From an uncultured Chryseobacterium sp. (GTDB taxonomy: Bacteria > Bacteroidota > Bacteroidia > Flavobacteriales > Weeksellaceae), in the NCBI GenBank assembly GCA_913777465.1, contig CAJYRQ010000087.1:1-51702 (forward strand): a stretch of 51,702 nt of DNA. Reading direction: 5' to 3'. Positions 8,280-16,101 of this stretch are shown one piece after another. Every line of letters begins with the position of its first letter. Within the stretch, counting starts at the first letter, position 1. A program made the position numbers and the translations under genes. A model generated the notes under the pieces. That model had not been told where the DNA came from and searched no databases. It saw nothing but the letters and a program-made list of their open reading frames with translations.

Positions 8280-8714
8280 ATGGAAAATCCCGAATGCTTA
8301 AAACTTGATAATCAGCTCTGCTTTCCGTTGTACGTGATTGCCAAAGAGATGACGGGGCTTTACCGTCCGTTTCTGGATGAGCTCGATATTACCTATCCGC
8401 AATACCTGGTCATGATGATCCTTTGGGAGCATGACGGCCTTCCGGTAAGCAGTATCGGCGAGAAGCTCTATCTGGACAGCGGTACCCTGACGCCCCTGCT
8501 GAAGAGGCTTGAAGCCAAAGGATTTATCTCCCGGAAACGGAAAAAAGAGGACGAACGGGTGGTTGAAGTATTCATCACCGAAACCGGAAAGGCATTGCAG
8601 CAGAAAGCCTGTGAAATCCCCGGGAAGCTTCTGCAGAAGATTGATGCTGCCCCCGAAGACTGGATCGCCCTCAAAGAAAGTGTTCAGAAAATATTAAACA
8701 AAATAGAAAAATAA
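8280..8714 (+). CDS. ohrR: Organic hydroperoxide sensor/repressor OhrR (MarR family)
   Basis: MarR-family winged-helix repressor that releases DNA when its reactive cysteine is oxidised by organic hydroperoxides. The family hallmark LDNQLCFPLYV is present with sensing Cys14; a second Cys6 lies nearby. LYLDSGTLTPLLKRLEAKGFISRKRKKEDER is close to the Bacillus subtilis OhrR recognition helix and wing. No second C-terminal cysteine is present, so it looks like the one-Cys type, unless Cys6 or Cys107 takes part. It stops one codon before the ohr start, with no spacer. Likely autoregulated through 7547-7573. Confidence 0.93.
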   Translation: MENPECLKLDNQLCFPLYVIAKEMTGLYRPFLDELDITYPQYLVMMILWEHDGLPVSSIGEKLYLDSGTLTPLLKRLEAKGFISRKRKKEDERVVEVFITETGKALQQKACEIPGKLLQKIDAAPEDWIALKESVQKILNKIEK

Positions 8715-9137
8715 ATGAAAACCTTATACACCACAAAAGTTACGGCTACCGGAGGAAGAAACGGCCACGTAAAAAGCGAAAACGGAATCCTTGATCTTGA
8801 AGTAAAAATGCCGAAAGCTCTGGGAGGAGCCAATGACGATTTCACCAATCCTGAAATGCTTTTTGCAGCCGGATATGCTGCCTGCTTCGACAGTGCTTTG
8901 AACAGGGTCATTTCCCTTTCTAAGACACAAACCGGAGAAACTACGGTAACTGCAGAAGTAAGCATCGGCCAACTGGATAACGGCGGCTTCGGACTGGCAG
9001 TTCAGCTGGACGTTAACATTCCCGGCGTTTCCCAGGAGGAGGCCCAGTCGCTGACGGAAAAAGCCCATGAAATCTGTCCGTACTCCAACGCCACGCGAAA
9101 CAATATCGAAGTGAAACTTTCGGTAACGAATAATTAA
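8715..9137 (+). CDS. ohr: Organic hydroperoxide resistance protein Ohr (OsmC family)
   Basis: Thiol peroxidase that reduces organic hydroperoxides, usually recharged by lipoylated proteins. The two catalytic cysteines are Cys57 in AAGYAACFDSA and Cys121 in HEICPYSNATRNN; NPEMLF supplies the conserved Glu48. The N-terminal TATGGRNGHVKSENG is typical of Ohr rather than OsmC. 140 residues is full length. It starts directly after the ohrR stop and ends in a terminator at 9161. Confidence 0.95.
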   Translation: MKTLYTTKVTATGGRNGHVKSENGILDLEVKMPKALGGANDDFTNPEMLFAAGYAACFDSALNRVISLSKTQTGETTVTAEVSIGQLDNGGFGLAVQLDVNIPGVSQEEAQSLTEKAHEICPYSNATRNNIEVKLSVTNN

Positions 9138-9160
9138 GATTATATCTTTTGAATTATAGG

Positions 9161-9189
9161 AAATCTGCTTTTTAGAAAGCGGATTTTTT
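9161..9189 (+). terminator. Intrinsic terminator after ohr
   Basis: Stem AAATCTGCTTT / AAAGCGGATTT with one G-T pair, loop TTAG, and a run of T. Confidence 0.8.
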
Positions 9190-9256
9190 GTTTGAGGTTT
9201 AATGAAAGTAATTTTACATAACTTCACATTGGGAATAATTGATTAAAAAATATCAG

Positions 9257-9264
9257 TATGTTTG
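9257..9264 (+). promoter_or_regulatory. Promoter -7 box of the lactonase gene
   Basis: TATGTTTG fits TAnnTTTG and lies 34 bases before the TTG start codon at 9299. Confidence 0.5.
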
Positions 9265-9298
9265 CCAAACAAAAAAATCTCTCTTTTAAACGATACCC

Positions 9299-10420
9299 TT
9301 GAAACCAATCCTCTCCTTTATAATTTCAATTTTAAGCTTATCTTATATCCATGCCCAGCACACCTATGCTTTCTTCGGTTCTTTCAACCGGGATAAAGAT
9401 ACGGAAGGCCTCTATGTTTACGAACTGGATACCCTCAGCGGGAAATTATCGAAAGTCACTTCATTTACAGGAATGCTCAATCCTTCTTTTCTTACGGTTT
9501 CACCCAATGGAAAATATGTTTTCGCCTGCACGGAAAGCAAGACGAAAAACGGCGGAAGTGTCAGCAGCTTTGCATTTGATCGTGAAAAAAAGTTACTCAC
9601 GCTGCTCAGCAAACAGAAAAGTGGCGGTGAGAATCCCGTTTATCTCACCGTCCACCCAAATGGAAAATGGCTGGTGAACGGAAATTATACGGAAGGCAGC
9701 GTTTCGGTGTATCCTATTTCTGAGGACGGACAAATCCAGCCATATGTCCAGAATTTCCAGTTTTCGGAAGGAAGTGTAGACCCGGACAGACAGGAGCGGG
9801 CGCACATCCATTCTACCGTTTTTTCTCCGAACTTTAATTATTTGTTTCTTCCGGATTTAGGAGCAGACAAAATCCGGGCTTACCGGTTTGATAGTGGAAA
9901 TAGTCAGCCGCTACAACCTGCCGCGATTCCTTTCACAGCAACAGTTCCCGGAAGCGGGCCGAGACATTTGACCTTTCATCCCAACGGGAAATTTGCCTAC
10001 TGCATCGAAGAGATGGGCGGTGCAATAGATGTTTATTCGTATGACAACGGAACGCTGAACAGTCTGCAGCGCATCAACACCCATTCTGAAAAATATAGGG
10101 AAAATTTTGAGGGGTCGGATTTGCACGTTTCACCCGACGGCAGATTCCTGTATGCTTCCAACCGCGGGAACGAAAACAACATAGCGATTTTTTCAATCCG
10201 GGATGACGGAACTTTAAAAACCGTCGGTTACCAATCCACCAAAGGAAAGCATCCAAGGGTTTTCAATCTGGATCCGGACGGCAAATTTTTAATTGCCACC
10301 AATGCCGGAACCGGAACCGTAGTAGTATTCAGAAGAAATCCGGAAACAGGATTGCTGAAGAAAGTGGGTAGAAAGATTAAAATTAAGAGTGTTTCGTGTG
10401 TGGAGATTAGGAGATATTAA
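9299..10420 (+). CDS. Exported lactonase, 6-phosphogluconolactonase-type beta-propeller
   Basis: Seven-bladed beta-propeller of the lactonase (YbhE/Pgl-like) family. Repeated blade motifs are visible: VSPNGKYVFA, VHPNGKWLVNG, FHPNGKFAYCIEE, VSPDGRFLYASNRG and LDPDGKFLIATNAG. The start is TTG: no in-frame ATG lies between the promoter box and the signal peptide. Residues 1-19 (ending IHAQ) are a signal peptide, so it is extracytoplasmic, which speaks against a pentose-phosphate role. The true substrate is unknown. Length 373, normal. Confidence 0.85.
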   Translation: MKPILSFIISILSLSYIHAQHTYAFFGSFNRDKDTEGLYVYELDTLSGKLSKVTSFTGMLNPSFLTVSPNGKYVFACTESKTKNGGSVSSFAFDREKKLLTLLSKQKSGGENPVYLTVHPNGKWLVNGNYTEGSVSVYPISEDGQIQPYVQNFQFSEGSVDPDRQERAHIHSTVFSPNFNYLFLPDLGADKIRAYRFDSGNSQPLQPAAIPFTATVPGSGPRHLTFHPNGKFAYCIEEMGGAIDVYSYDNGTLNSLQRINTHSEKYRENFEGSDLHVSPDGRFLYASNRGNENNIAIFSIRDDGTLKTVGYQSTKGKHPRVFNLDPDGKFLIATNAGTGTVVVFRRNPETGLLKKVGRKIKIKSVSCVEIRRY

Positions 10421-10450
10421 TCTTATCTTTATTCCTTCTAAACTTTTGAT

Positions 10451-10765
10451 ATGAAAATGTACATTATTATCCTGAATAATGTTCCCGATAAGCTGGTTCC
10501 CGTCATCGCTGCTCACGCGTCACTGGCATGCTATAAGAAATATGAAAATAGTGAAAATATGAAGAAATGGATGAACGGTATTTTTAGGAAAGTCGTATGC
10601 ACAGCCAATACAACAGAATTTGAAAATCTTAAAAATGAAACTGATTTTGTCTTGTTAACAGAATCCGCATTGGATAATCAGGAAGTTGCATTAGCCTTTT
10701 CTCCAAGAGAAGAATATCCTAAAAAATTTAAATTTCTTAAAATGTGGACGCCACAGCATATTTAA
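10451..10765 (+). CDS. Small PTH2-like protein
   Basis: 104 residues with the layout of the peptidyl-tRNA hydrolase 2 / DUF2000 fold: a first strand KMYIIILNNV, then an AAHASLACY helix that resembles the PTH2 AHASLG motif, a KVVCTANTTEFENLKN strand-helix pair, and VALAFSPREE near the end. It lacks the clear catalytic signature of true PTH2, and bacteria use the unrelated Pth, so a housekeeping hydrolase role is unlikely. The function is unknown. Follows the lactonase gene by 30 bases and might be co-transcribed. Confidence 0.65.
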   Translation: MKMYIIILNNVPDKLVPVIAAHASLACYKKYENSENMKKWMNGIFRKVVCTANTTEFENLKNETDFVLLTESALDNQEVALAFSPREEYPKKFKFLKMWTPQHI

Positions 10766-10824
10766 ATCATGTTATTCAATGTATTATAGACAACTATTGG
10801 ATTGCTTTTAATAATCAAATCATT

Positions 10825-10832
10825 TATTTTTG
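10825..10832 (+). promoter_or_regulatory. Promoter -7 box of the gene at 10879
   Basis: TATTTTTG fits TAnnTTTG, 46 bases before the ATG. Confidence 0.45.
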
Positions 10833-10878
10833 ATTTAGAAGTCCAACACAATAATTATCTAAATAAATAATTACTTTC

Positions 10879-11319
10879 ATGAAAGAAATTGAGTTTTTAG
10901 ATCTCTTACGAAAATCAACGATGGAATGTTACGAATTTGCAAAGAATTATGTTGCAGATGATCTTCCCGACTGCTTTATTTATAGTGTTTCGCTCAACGT
11001 TTCCTGTGACGATCTCAATCTTACAGGATTTGATATTTACCCGGAAGACAATAATCGCAAACTTGGCATGCTAAAGGATACGGATGTTGCAGAGCTTCTA
11101 TACAGGAAAGGCAAAATACCGGTTTGGATCGACATTTCCGTAGAATGTGTTTACATGAACAAAACCGTTATCCAGCTTTTGTGTGCAGGACGTTATTCCG
11201 ATAAAAGTGAAGACTATTATTATAACCATCATGATATCGTGTCTCCATTTGGCATTAAAGGCCCTTCTCTTCCTTTCGGTCATAAAGAGGGAGAAAAAAT
11301 CAGATTAAAAAACAGGTAA
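10879..11319 (+). CDS. Unrecognised 146-residue cytoplasmic protein
   Basis: I do not recognise a family. It is acidic with scattered Cys residues (SVSLNVSCDDLNLTGFD, ISVECVYMNKTVIQLLCAGRYSD), lacks a signal peptide and membrane segments, and ends basic. The size and mixed alpha/beta look recall single immunity-type proteins in Bacteroidetes, but no toxin gene is adjacent, so this is only a thought. It has its own promoter-like box and is followed by a repeat-rich spacer. Confidence 0.7.
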   Translation: MKEIEFLDLLRKSTMECYEFAKNYVADDLPDCFIYSVSLNVSCDDLNLTGFDIYPEDNNRKLGMLKDTDVAELLYRKGKIPVWIDISVECVYMNKTVIQLLCAGRYSDKSEDYYYNHHDIVSPFGIKGPSLPFGHKEGEKIRLKNR

Positions 11320-11394
11320 AAAAGTCTTTTTTAAATAGGCTTAAAGCAGCATTCAATTGGTGACCAATAAGATAATAAGAAATTGGAAGAACGT

Positions 11395-11606
11395 TAAAAC
11401 AACGTGAATTTGATCATATATAATTCGTTTTGAGAAGACCGAATAAATAAGAATGGTGAGAATTTATTACAGTTTTCAGCCTAATGAAAAAAGTCATTTT
11501 AATATTCAAGACACTCAAAAATTAGTATGACAAAAGATACTTCCAGCATCCGGCACCCTTCTTCCAGCCTTTTAACCCTGTTCAACTTCGACTTTATATC
11601 AATTTA
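11395..11606. repeat. Degenerate copy of the MITE-like repeat family
   Basis: Begins AAACAACGTGAATTTGATC (near 11398), like the ends at 6704 and 7033. It finishes with CTTCTTCCAGCCTTTTAACCCTGTTC (in parts, 11560-11585) and TTCGACTTTATATC. The order of words matches the right part of element 2 at 7372-7421. No coding frame. The rest of the 11320-11606 spacer is AT-rich. Confidence 0.4.
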
Positions 11607-12227
11607 TCACAGCATCACTTTCTTAAAAGCCTCCACCTTCTGATAGTGATCATTGGATTCCTTTTCCTTTTTATCGGTAATCAGGATACCGGAAAGATGG
11701 TCGATTTCATGCTGGAAGATCACGGCGGTGAATCCTTCGACGATTTCCGAATATTTCTGCCCTTCCAGATCAACATATTCCAGCTGAATGACCTGGCTGC
11801 GGTAAAACTGGTCCCGGAATTCGGGAATCGAAAGATCGCCTTCAGGCCCGAGGTTCTGGATTTCGGATTTCCAGGTAATCAGGGGGTTGATGAAATATTC
11901 CAGCGGTTCTTCCGGTTTGTCGAAACGCTGTACCCAGATCACTTTCCGGTTGATCCCGACCTGCGGTGCCGCAATGCCTACCCCACCGTCCGTAGATAAC
12001 AAAGATTCCTTCATTCTATTTACCAGGACTGCTGTATTCTTATCCAGCGGATCGATTTCAGAGGAAAGGCTCAGCAAAGTTTTGTGCTGATGTTCATCGG
12101 TGGTCTGGTAAATCGGCAAAGCCGTTCGTATATCCCCCTGGCTGATCAGGGAAACCTCATCAGCAGTGAGCTTCTGGGCATTGATGAAACCGATGAAGAA
12201 GATGAAAAGTAAAGAAAGTTTTCTCAT
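11607..12227 (-). CDS. Exported peptide-deformylase-like protein with a Cys-to-Asp metal ligand change
   Basis: Peptide deformylase fold: motif 1 GGVGIAAPQVG (81-91), motif 2 EGDLSIPE (129-136), motif 3 QHEIDHLSG (172-180). In true deformylases motif 2 is EGCLS and the Cys binds the metal; here codon 131 is GAT, Asp. The two His ligands and the catalytic Glu of HEIDH (173-177) are kept. Residues 1-17 (ending INAQ) look like a signal peptide, so it would act in the periplasm, where no formyl-methionine removal is expected. I infer an exported metallo-hydrolase with a different substrate, not the housekeeping Def. Stands alone with its own promoter box. Confidence 0.85.
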   Translation of the reverse strand: MRKLSLLFIFFIGFINAQKLTADEVSLISQGDIRTALPIYQTTDEHQHKTLLSLSSEIDPLDKNTAVLVNRMKESLLSTDGGVGIAAPQVGINRKVIWVQRFDKPEEPLEYFINPLITWKSEIQNLGPEGDLSIPEFRDQFYRSQVIQLEYVDLEGQKYSEIVEGFTAVIFQHEIDHLSGILITDKKEKESNDHYQKVEAFKKVML

Positions 12228-12244
12228 ATTACTGGAATATAGAG

Positions 12245-12252
12245 CAAAGATA
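12245..12252 (-). promoter_or_regulatory. Promoter -7 box of the deformylase-like gene
   Basis: On the minus strand TATCTTTG fits TAnnTTTG exactly, 17 bases before the ATG. Confidence 0.55.
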
Positions 12253-12284
12253 AATGATGTTTTTAATATTTTAGCTACCGATTT

Positions 12285-12480
12285 TCAAAGATGGCTTCGG
12301 CTCCGCTCAGCCAACGTAATCTGAAATTCAGCATTTTATTTGTCATTCTGCAGGAATCCCAACATCTTATTTGAGAATAGCTTATGAATTAATGCCTGAG
12401 TTAAAAGAAGAGTTTCCGGCTTAAAACTGACTTTTTATACTTTAACTTCCACTTGGTACTTTTTATTTTCCCTTGAATTT
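12285..12480. repeat. Stuttering intergenic DNA
   Basis: Contains GGCTTCGGCTCCGCTCAGCC (12291-12310) and TGTCATTCTGCAGGAATCCC (12341-12360). Phrases of this type recur between genes in Bacteroidetes genomes as I remember them. No gene seen. Confidence 0.35.
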
Positions 12481-13353
12481 TTAATAAGTTTTCGTCATAT
12501 CCGCAGGAATCACCAGATTAAAATCCGTCGGGACATAGTCTTTTTCCGGTACTTTCAGTTCGGGATCTTCGGATTCAAAGACCGAGATCACCGCCATTTT
12601 CAGGTCCGGATTTTTCTGTTTGAGATACCAGTAGATACCGCCGAATTCCTTGCTGTGGTAATTTCCGTTGTAATGGATAAACGTCTTTCCGGGCTGAAGA
12701 TTTTTCAGGATCGATTCTGCCATGGTTGCATCTTTGATGGCCTGGGCCGAAATAAAATTCATGACCTTCATTTCTTCTGCGTGATCGCCCATCATTTTTT
12801 TCATTTCGGGATAACCGGGCGTTTCCAGAGTCACTTTAACCGGCAGTCGGGCGATATAGGCTTTATCTTTTGCCGGCAGTGTATTCAGGGACACCAGTCC
12901 TTCTTTCGCGGTTTGGGACGCGTATCTTCTGGGAACGTTAGTCGCAATAAACGGTAGTTTTTTATCTTTCGCAAAATCAACCAGCGGCTGATAATCCGTT
13001 GCAAAGTTATTCCACAGTCTTGCGGAATCCTTTAAGGTTTTGGCATCAAACGTTCCGCTTAAGTATTTATTTAATTGGGGCTGATTGTCCCGTTCAAACA
13101 TTTCCGCGCCTAAGATTAACTGCCCGTTTTTCTTCTGATACAAAGCTTCGGTAATTTTCAGCTGCAGCCAGTGATTGATGGAATTGTTATGGTTTTCGCC
13201 GAAGAATACGACATCGTAATCGGCCAGTTCATGTACCAGTTTTTCCGTTCTTACTTCATTCCCTTTTTTATCATAAAACTGATAAGCCTTAAAATCCTGT
13301 GCAGGAAGCGAACAGAAAGCGACCAGCAATATAGAGATAATCATATTTTTCAT
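12481..13353 (-). CDS. ChaN-like heme-binding / Tiki-superfamily protein
   Basis: Member of the ChaN (haem-binding uptake, PhuW-like) family with the EreA/Tiki-type fold. The hallmark is DYDVVFFGENHNN near residues 46-57, followed by GAEMFERD, NVPRRYA and FIHYNGNYHS. Residues 1-18 after the chosen ATG (13353) form a signal peptide ending LPAQ; an upstream ATG at 13407 would add 18 residues of unlike sequence. ChaN relatives bind heme as dimers at the outer membrane, and this gene lies directly downstream of the hmu operon but after a terminator. A heme role is inferred; a protease-like role of Tiki proteins is the alternative. Confidence 0.85.
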   Translation of the reverse strand: MKNMIISILLVAFCSLPAQDFKAYQFYDKKGNEVRTEKLVHELADYDVVFFGENHNNSINHWLQLKITEALYQKKNGQLILGAEMFERDNQPQLNKYLSGTFDAKTLKDSARLWNNFATDYQPLVDFAKDKKLPFIATNVPRRYASQTAKEGLVSLNTLPAKDKAYIARLPVKVTLETPGYPEMKKMMGDHAEEMKVMNFISAQAIKDATMAESILKNLQPGKTFIHYNGNYHSKEFGGIYWYLKQKNPDLKMAVISVFESEDPELKVPEKDYVPTDFNLVIPADMTKTY

Positions 13354-13439
13354 ACTGAATAATTTTTTAACGCAAATAACACCAATAGGAATCACAAAGA
13401 TCACCATATAATTTTAAAGATAACTTCTGAATTTTTAAA

Positions 13440-13590
13440 TAATACATTTACATTTATCAGGCAAACAAATCTGCGGAATCTGCCAAATCTGCGTGAATAT
13501 AAAAACAATACAAATGTACAATCGGCTTAAACTTAATTTCAAATCAGCCGTGTCATTCGTGAAACTATTTGTGACATTTGTGTTTAAACT
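13440..13590. repeat. Stuttering spacer between the ChaN-like gene and hmuS
   Basis: Repeats of CTGCGGAATCTGCCAAATCTGCG (in parts, 13471-13493) and CATTCGTGAAACTATTTGTGACATTTGTG (in parts). The near-copies of AATCTGCG and TTTGTG follow each other at irregular spacing. No gene. Confidence 0.4.
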
Positions 13591-13591
13591 G

Positions 13592-13626
13592 AAAAAAAAG
13601 CCGCCCCGCAAAGAAACAGGACGGCC
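13592..13626 (-). terminator. Terminator of the hmu operon
   Basis: On the minus strand GCCGTCC and GGGGCGGC pair around a loop of about ten bases (one G-T pair and one slip) and are followed by eight T. It lies about 20 bases after hmuS. Confidence 0.75.
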
Positions 13627-13647
13627 TTAAAAAAATAATCTAACTAT

Positions 13648-14676
13648 TTATTTTTCCAGCCCTGCCACGAGGTCTTTCCATTCCTGCAGCTCAGGGATTC
13701 CCGGTTTTCTTTTCCCGAAAAACTGAACGATAAAATCCCCTTGTTTGTTGAATACTTCAATCGCCGTTACTTCGCCATCTTCCGTAGGTTTCTTTACGAT
13801 CCAGGCTTCCGCTATTTTGGTAACATCAAGGTGCAGGTTGAAATCCGGGTCCATGACGTTGAACCATTGCTGATGCCATAAAGTTTTCTTTACATTTCCG
13901 GTGTGGATCTGGATAATTCCCCTGTTTCCTACGAAGATCATGATCGGAAGCTCTTTTTCCGAAGCGTCTTCCAGGACATTGACCACTTTCGAGCTGTCGA
14001 TCTTTTGGGTAAAGCCTTCCGGTGCCAGTCTCAGGGCCTGGGTTCTGCTCACCCCGAATTTCCGGGTCATCATAAAGAAATCATGGGTATCTTTCAATGA
14101 TTTCCATGCGTTTTGGAAACCTTCCACATCAATTTCTGCATCCGGCTTTTCTTCCGCTTTCGGAGCCACCGCTTCAGATTCAAAAGAAGTATCCTGCTCA
14201 TCAGCCCTGAATTTTTCAACCAATGCATCAAAGGCCGCTTCGTTGCTGTCTTTGGTCAGGTAAATCTTATGAAGCGCCAGTCCGTCTTTTCCGAAGAACT
14301 GCATACTTTTCCGGTCTCCTTCCTCTACGGCAAAAGCAAATTTCCAGTGGTTCAGGAAAATCCTCAGGTCGATGTCTTCCCCGACAAAAAGCTGGGCGTG
14401 CGGACTGCTGAAATCGCCGTTTTGGTAAATTCCTTTTCTTTCGTGAACGCATTCGTCGTTACGGGTAAGCGCCATTACTTTTCCCAACCGCTCAGCTTCC
14501 GTCAAGATATTCTGAAATTCCGGTTTCAGCACCGTTACCCCTTCCCCAACACCGGTTGCCAGCAATTCGGCTTCGCTTACGCCAAGTTCTTCTGCTGCAT
14601 TTCTTATTCTCACGTGCGGATTTTCAGCTTTAAGAGCTTCCCATTTTTCTTTCAGATCGTGTACTAATGTGCTCAT
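13648..14676 (-). CDS. hmuS: Hemin-degrading / heme-carrier factor HmuS (HemS family)
   Basis: Cytoplasmic protein of the HemS/HmuS/ChuS family that takes heme from the ABC importer and stores or degrades it. The 342 residues hold the two related halves expected: the first with RIRNAAEELGVSEAELLATG and VMALTRNDECVHERKG, the second from about residue 185 with DTHDFFMMTRKFGVSRTQALRLAP and IHTGNVKKTLWHQQWFNVMDPDFNLHL. It is the last gene of the hmu operon, four bases after the methyltransferase stop. Whether it degrades heme or only carries it cannot be told from sequence. Confidence 0.93.
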   Translation of the reverse strand: MSTLVHDLKEKWEALKAENPHVRIRNAAEELGVSEAELLATGVGEGVTVLKPEFQNILTEAERLGKVMALTRNDECVHERKGIYQNGDFSSPHAQLFVGEDIDLRIFLNHWKFAFAVEEGDRKSMQFFGKDGLALHKIYLTKDSNEAAFDALVEKFRADEQDTSFESEAVAPKAEEKPDAEIDVEGFQNAWKSLKDTHDFFMMTRKFGVSRTQALRLAPEGFTQKIDSSKVVNVLEDASEKELPIMIFVGNRGIIQIHTGNVKKTLWHQQWFNVMDPDFNLHLDVTKIAEAWIVKKPTEDGEVTAIEVFNKQGDFIVQFFGKRKPGIPELQEWKDLVAGLEK

Positions 14677-14680
14677 TATT

Positions 14681-15331
14681 TTATTTTTTTATGGTTAAAA
14701 TCGTGTAATTTCTTGTTATGGTTTCGTGTCCTGTTTTGCTTTTTACTTCTTCTTGCCTCTCGGAAACGGTCATTCTGCTGAAATGGCTTTTGGAAACCAT
14801 CTCTTCCATTTCATCGGTATTGTAAAGAATAAAACCGAATGGGGTGAACGGCAGCTTCTCCATGAAATCCCTCTGACCGAACGTCAGGACAAAAGTTCCT
14901 GTCTTTTTCAGGACCCTGTAAATTTCATTTAAATAGTCCACCGGCTGTTTCCAGAAATAGACGGTGTTCACGGTAAATATTTTATCAAACGTCTTATCTT
15001 CAAAAGGAAGCTTTTCGCCTCCGTACAATACAAAATTTGCCTGCTCCCTGAAGACTTCGTTTAATTTTTTGGCTTCATTGTGCATAGTAACGGAAATATC
15101 AATTCCCGTATATTTTATATTTTGCGCTCTGTTCAGGATGCTTTTCACATGGCCAGCATTTCCGTGGCCGATCTCGAGAATCTGCTCGTTGTCTTCGATC
15201 AGAAGTGCTTTAATGCTTTCCAGCGTCATTCCGATGTTAGTGGCATTCATCATCTCACCGATCTCAATGCCTTTTTCGCCTTCAGGATTCGCCAGGTTTC
15301 TTGCTAATATTTTTAGTTTTTCCTGGTCCAT
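14681..15331 (-). CDS. Class I SAM-dependent methyltransferase in the hmu operon
   Basis: Rossmann-fold methyltransferase. Motif I is QILEIGHGNAGH near residues 50-61, followed by YTGIDIS, FEDKTFDKIFTVNTVYFW and a YRVLKKTGTFVLTF strand. It resembles the UbiE/type 11 group but no substrate can be named. The start ATG shares one base with the hmuV stop (TAATG), and hmuS begins four bases after its stop, so it is translated as part of the heme uptake operon. I infer a link to heme or tetrapyrrole handling; this is not a standard hmu gene. Confidence 0.85.
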   Translation of the reverse strand: MDQEKLKILARNLANPEGEKGIEIGEMMNATNIGMTLESIKALLIEDNEQILEIGHGNAGHVKSILNRAQNIKYTGIDISVTMHNEAKKLNEVFREQANFVLYGGEKLPFEDKTFDKIFTVNTVYFWKQPVDYLNEIYRVLKKTGTFVLTFGQRDFMEKLPFTPFGFILYNTDEMEEMVSKSHFSRMTVSERQEEVKSKTGHETITRNYTILTIKK

Positions 15332-16101
15332 TATCCGAAAATAATCATAGGGTTATGGGTTACCGGATGTTCGCAAATGGTACATGGAAAATTGTAAGCC
15401 CTGCTGATGTTTTCAGCGGTGAAAACTTCTTCCGGCGTTCCATAGGCGACGGTCTTTCCCGATTTCATTAATAGTATTTTATCGGCATACTGCGCAGCAA
15501 GATTCAGATCATGAAGCACGACCACCGCCGAATTGGCCTTTCGGGTAAATTTCCTGATGCTTTCCAGCGTTTTATACTGATGTTTTACATCCAGGTTATT
15601 CAGAGGTTCGTCCAGGAAAAGAAGCTTATGCGCCATTCGGTTCTGCAGCTGGGCCATCACCCTCGAAAGGTGCACCCGCTGTTTTTCCCCGCCCGATAAG
15701 GTATTGTATTCCCGGTCCTTCAGATGATAAACATCGGTTTCGTACATCATCCGGTTCATGGCTTCAAGGTCTTCCTGCCGGGGCTGGGCATCAAAATACG
15801 GATACCGTCCCATCATCACCACATCTTTCACTTCAAGCGGGATGTCGCTGCTGTTGTGCTGGGAAAATTTGGCTTTATGCCTGGACAGTTCCTGCACCGA
15901 CCAGTCGCTGATGTTTTTATCTTTAAATACAATCGGCTGACTGCATTTCACTTCATTGGCCAGCATACTCAGCAGGCTGGATTTTCCGGCTCCGTTCGGA
16001 CCCACAATCGCGAGGAATTCGCCATACTCCAGATGAACATCCACGGCATCCAGGATATGGAAGTCCTTATGTTTATACGTAATCTGATGAGCCCTGATCA
16101 T
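15331..16101 (-). CDS. hmuV: Heme ABC importer ATP-binding protein HmuV
   Basis: ATPase that drives heme uptake through the inner-membrane permease HmuU. Walker A GPNGAGKSS is at 34-42, the signature LSGGEKQRV at 135-143, Walker B LLFLDEP at 160-166 and the H-loop VVLHDLN follows near 195. 256 residues is the usual FecE/HmuV size. The gene overlaps hmuU by 4 bases (ATGA) and the methyltransferase gene by 1, so all three are translationally coupled. Confidence 0.95.
   Translation of the reverse strand: MIRAHQITYKHKDFHILDAVDVHLEYGEFLAIVGPNGAGKSSLLSMLANEVKCSQPIVFKDKNISDWSVQELSRHKAKFSQHNSSDIPLEVKDVVMMGRYPYFDAQPRQEDLEAMNRMMYETDVYHLKDREYNTLSGGEKQRVHLSRVMAQLQNRMAHKLLFLDEPLNNLDVKHQYKTLESIRKFTRKANSAVVVLHDLNLAAQYADKILLMKSGKTVAYGTPEEVFTAENISRAYNFPCTICEHPVTHNPMIIFG

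Noticed and set aside
11607-12227. Housekeeping peptide deformylase
   Set aside because: Signal peptide and Cys-to-Asp change in the metal site argue against a role in N-formyl removal in the cytoplasm.
14113-14667. 184-codon plus-strand frame over hmuS
   Set aside because: Phe/Arg-rich shadow of hmuS; no start context or family.
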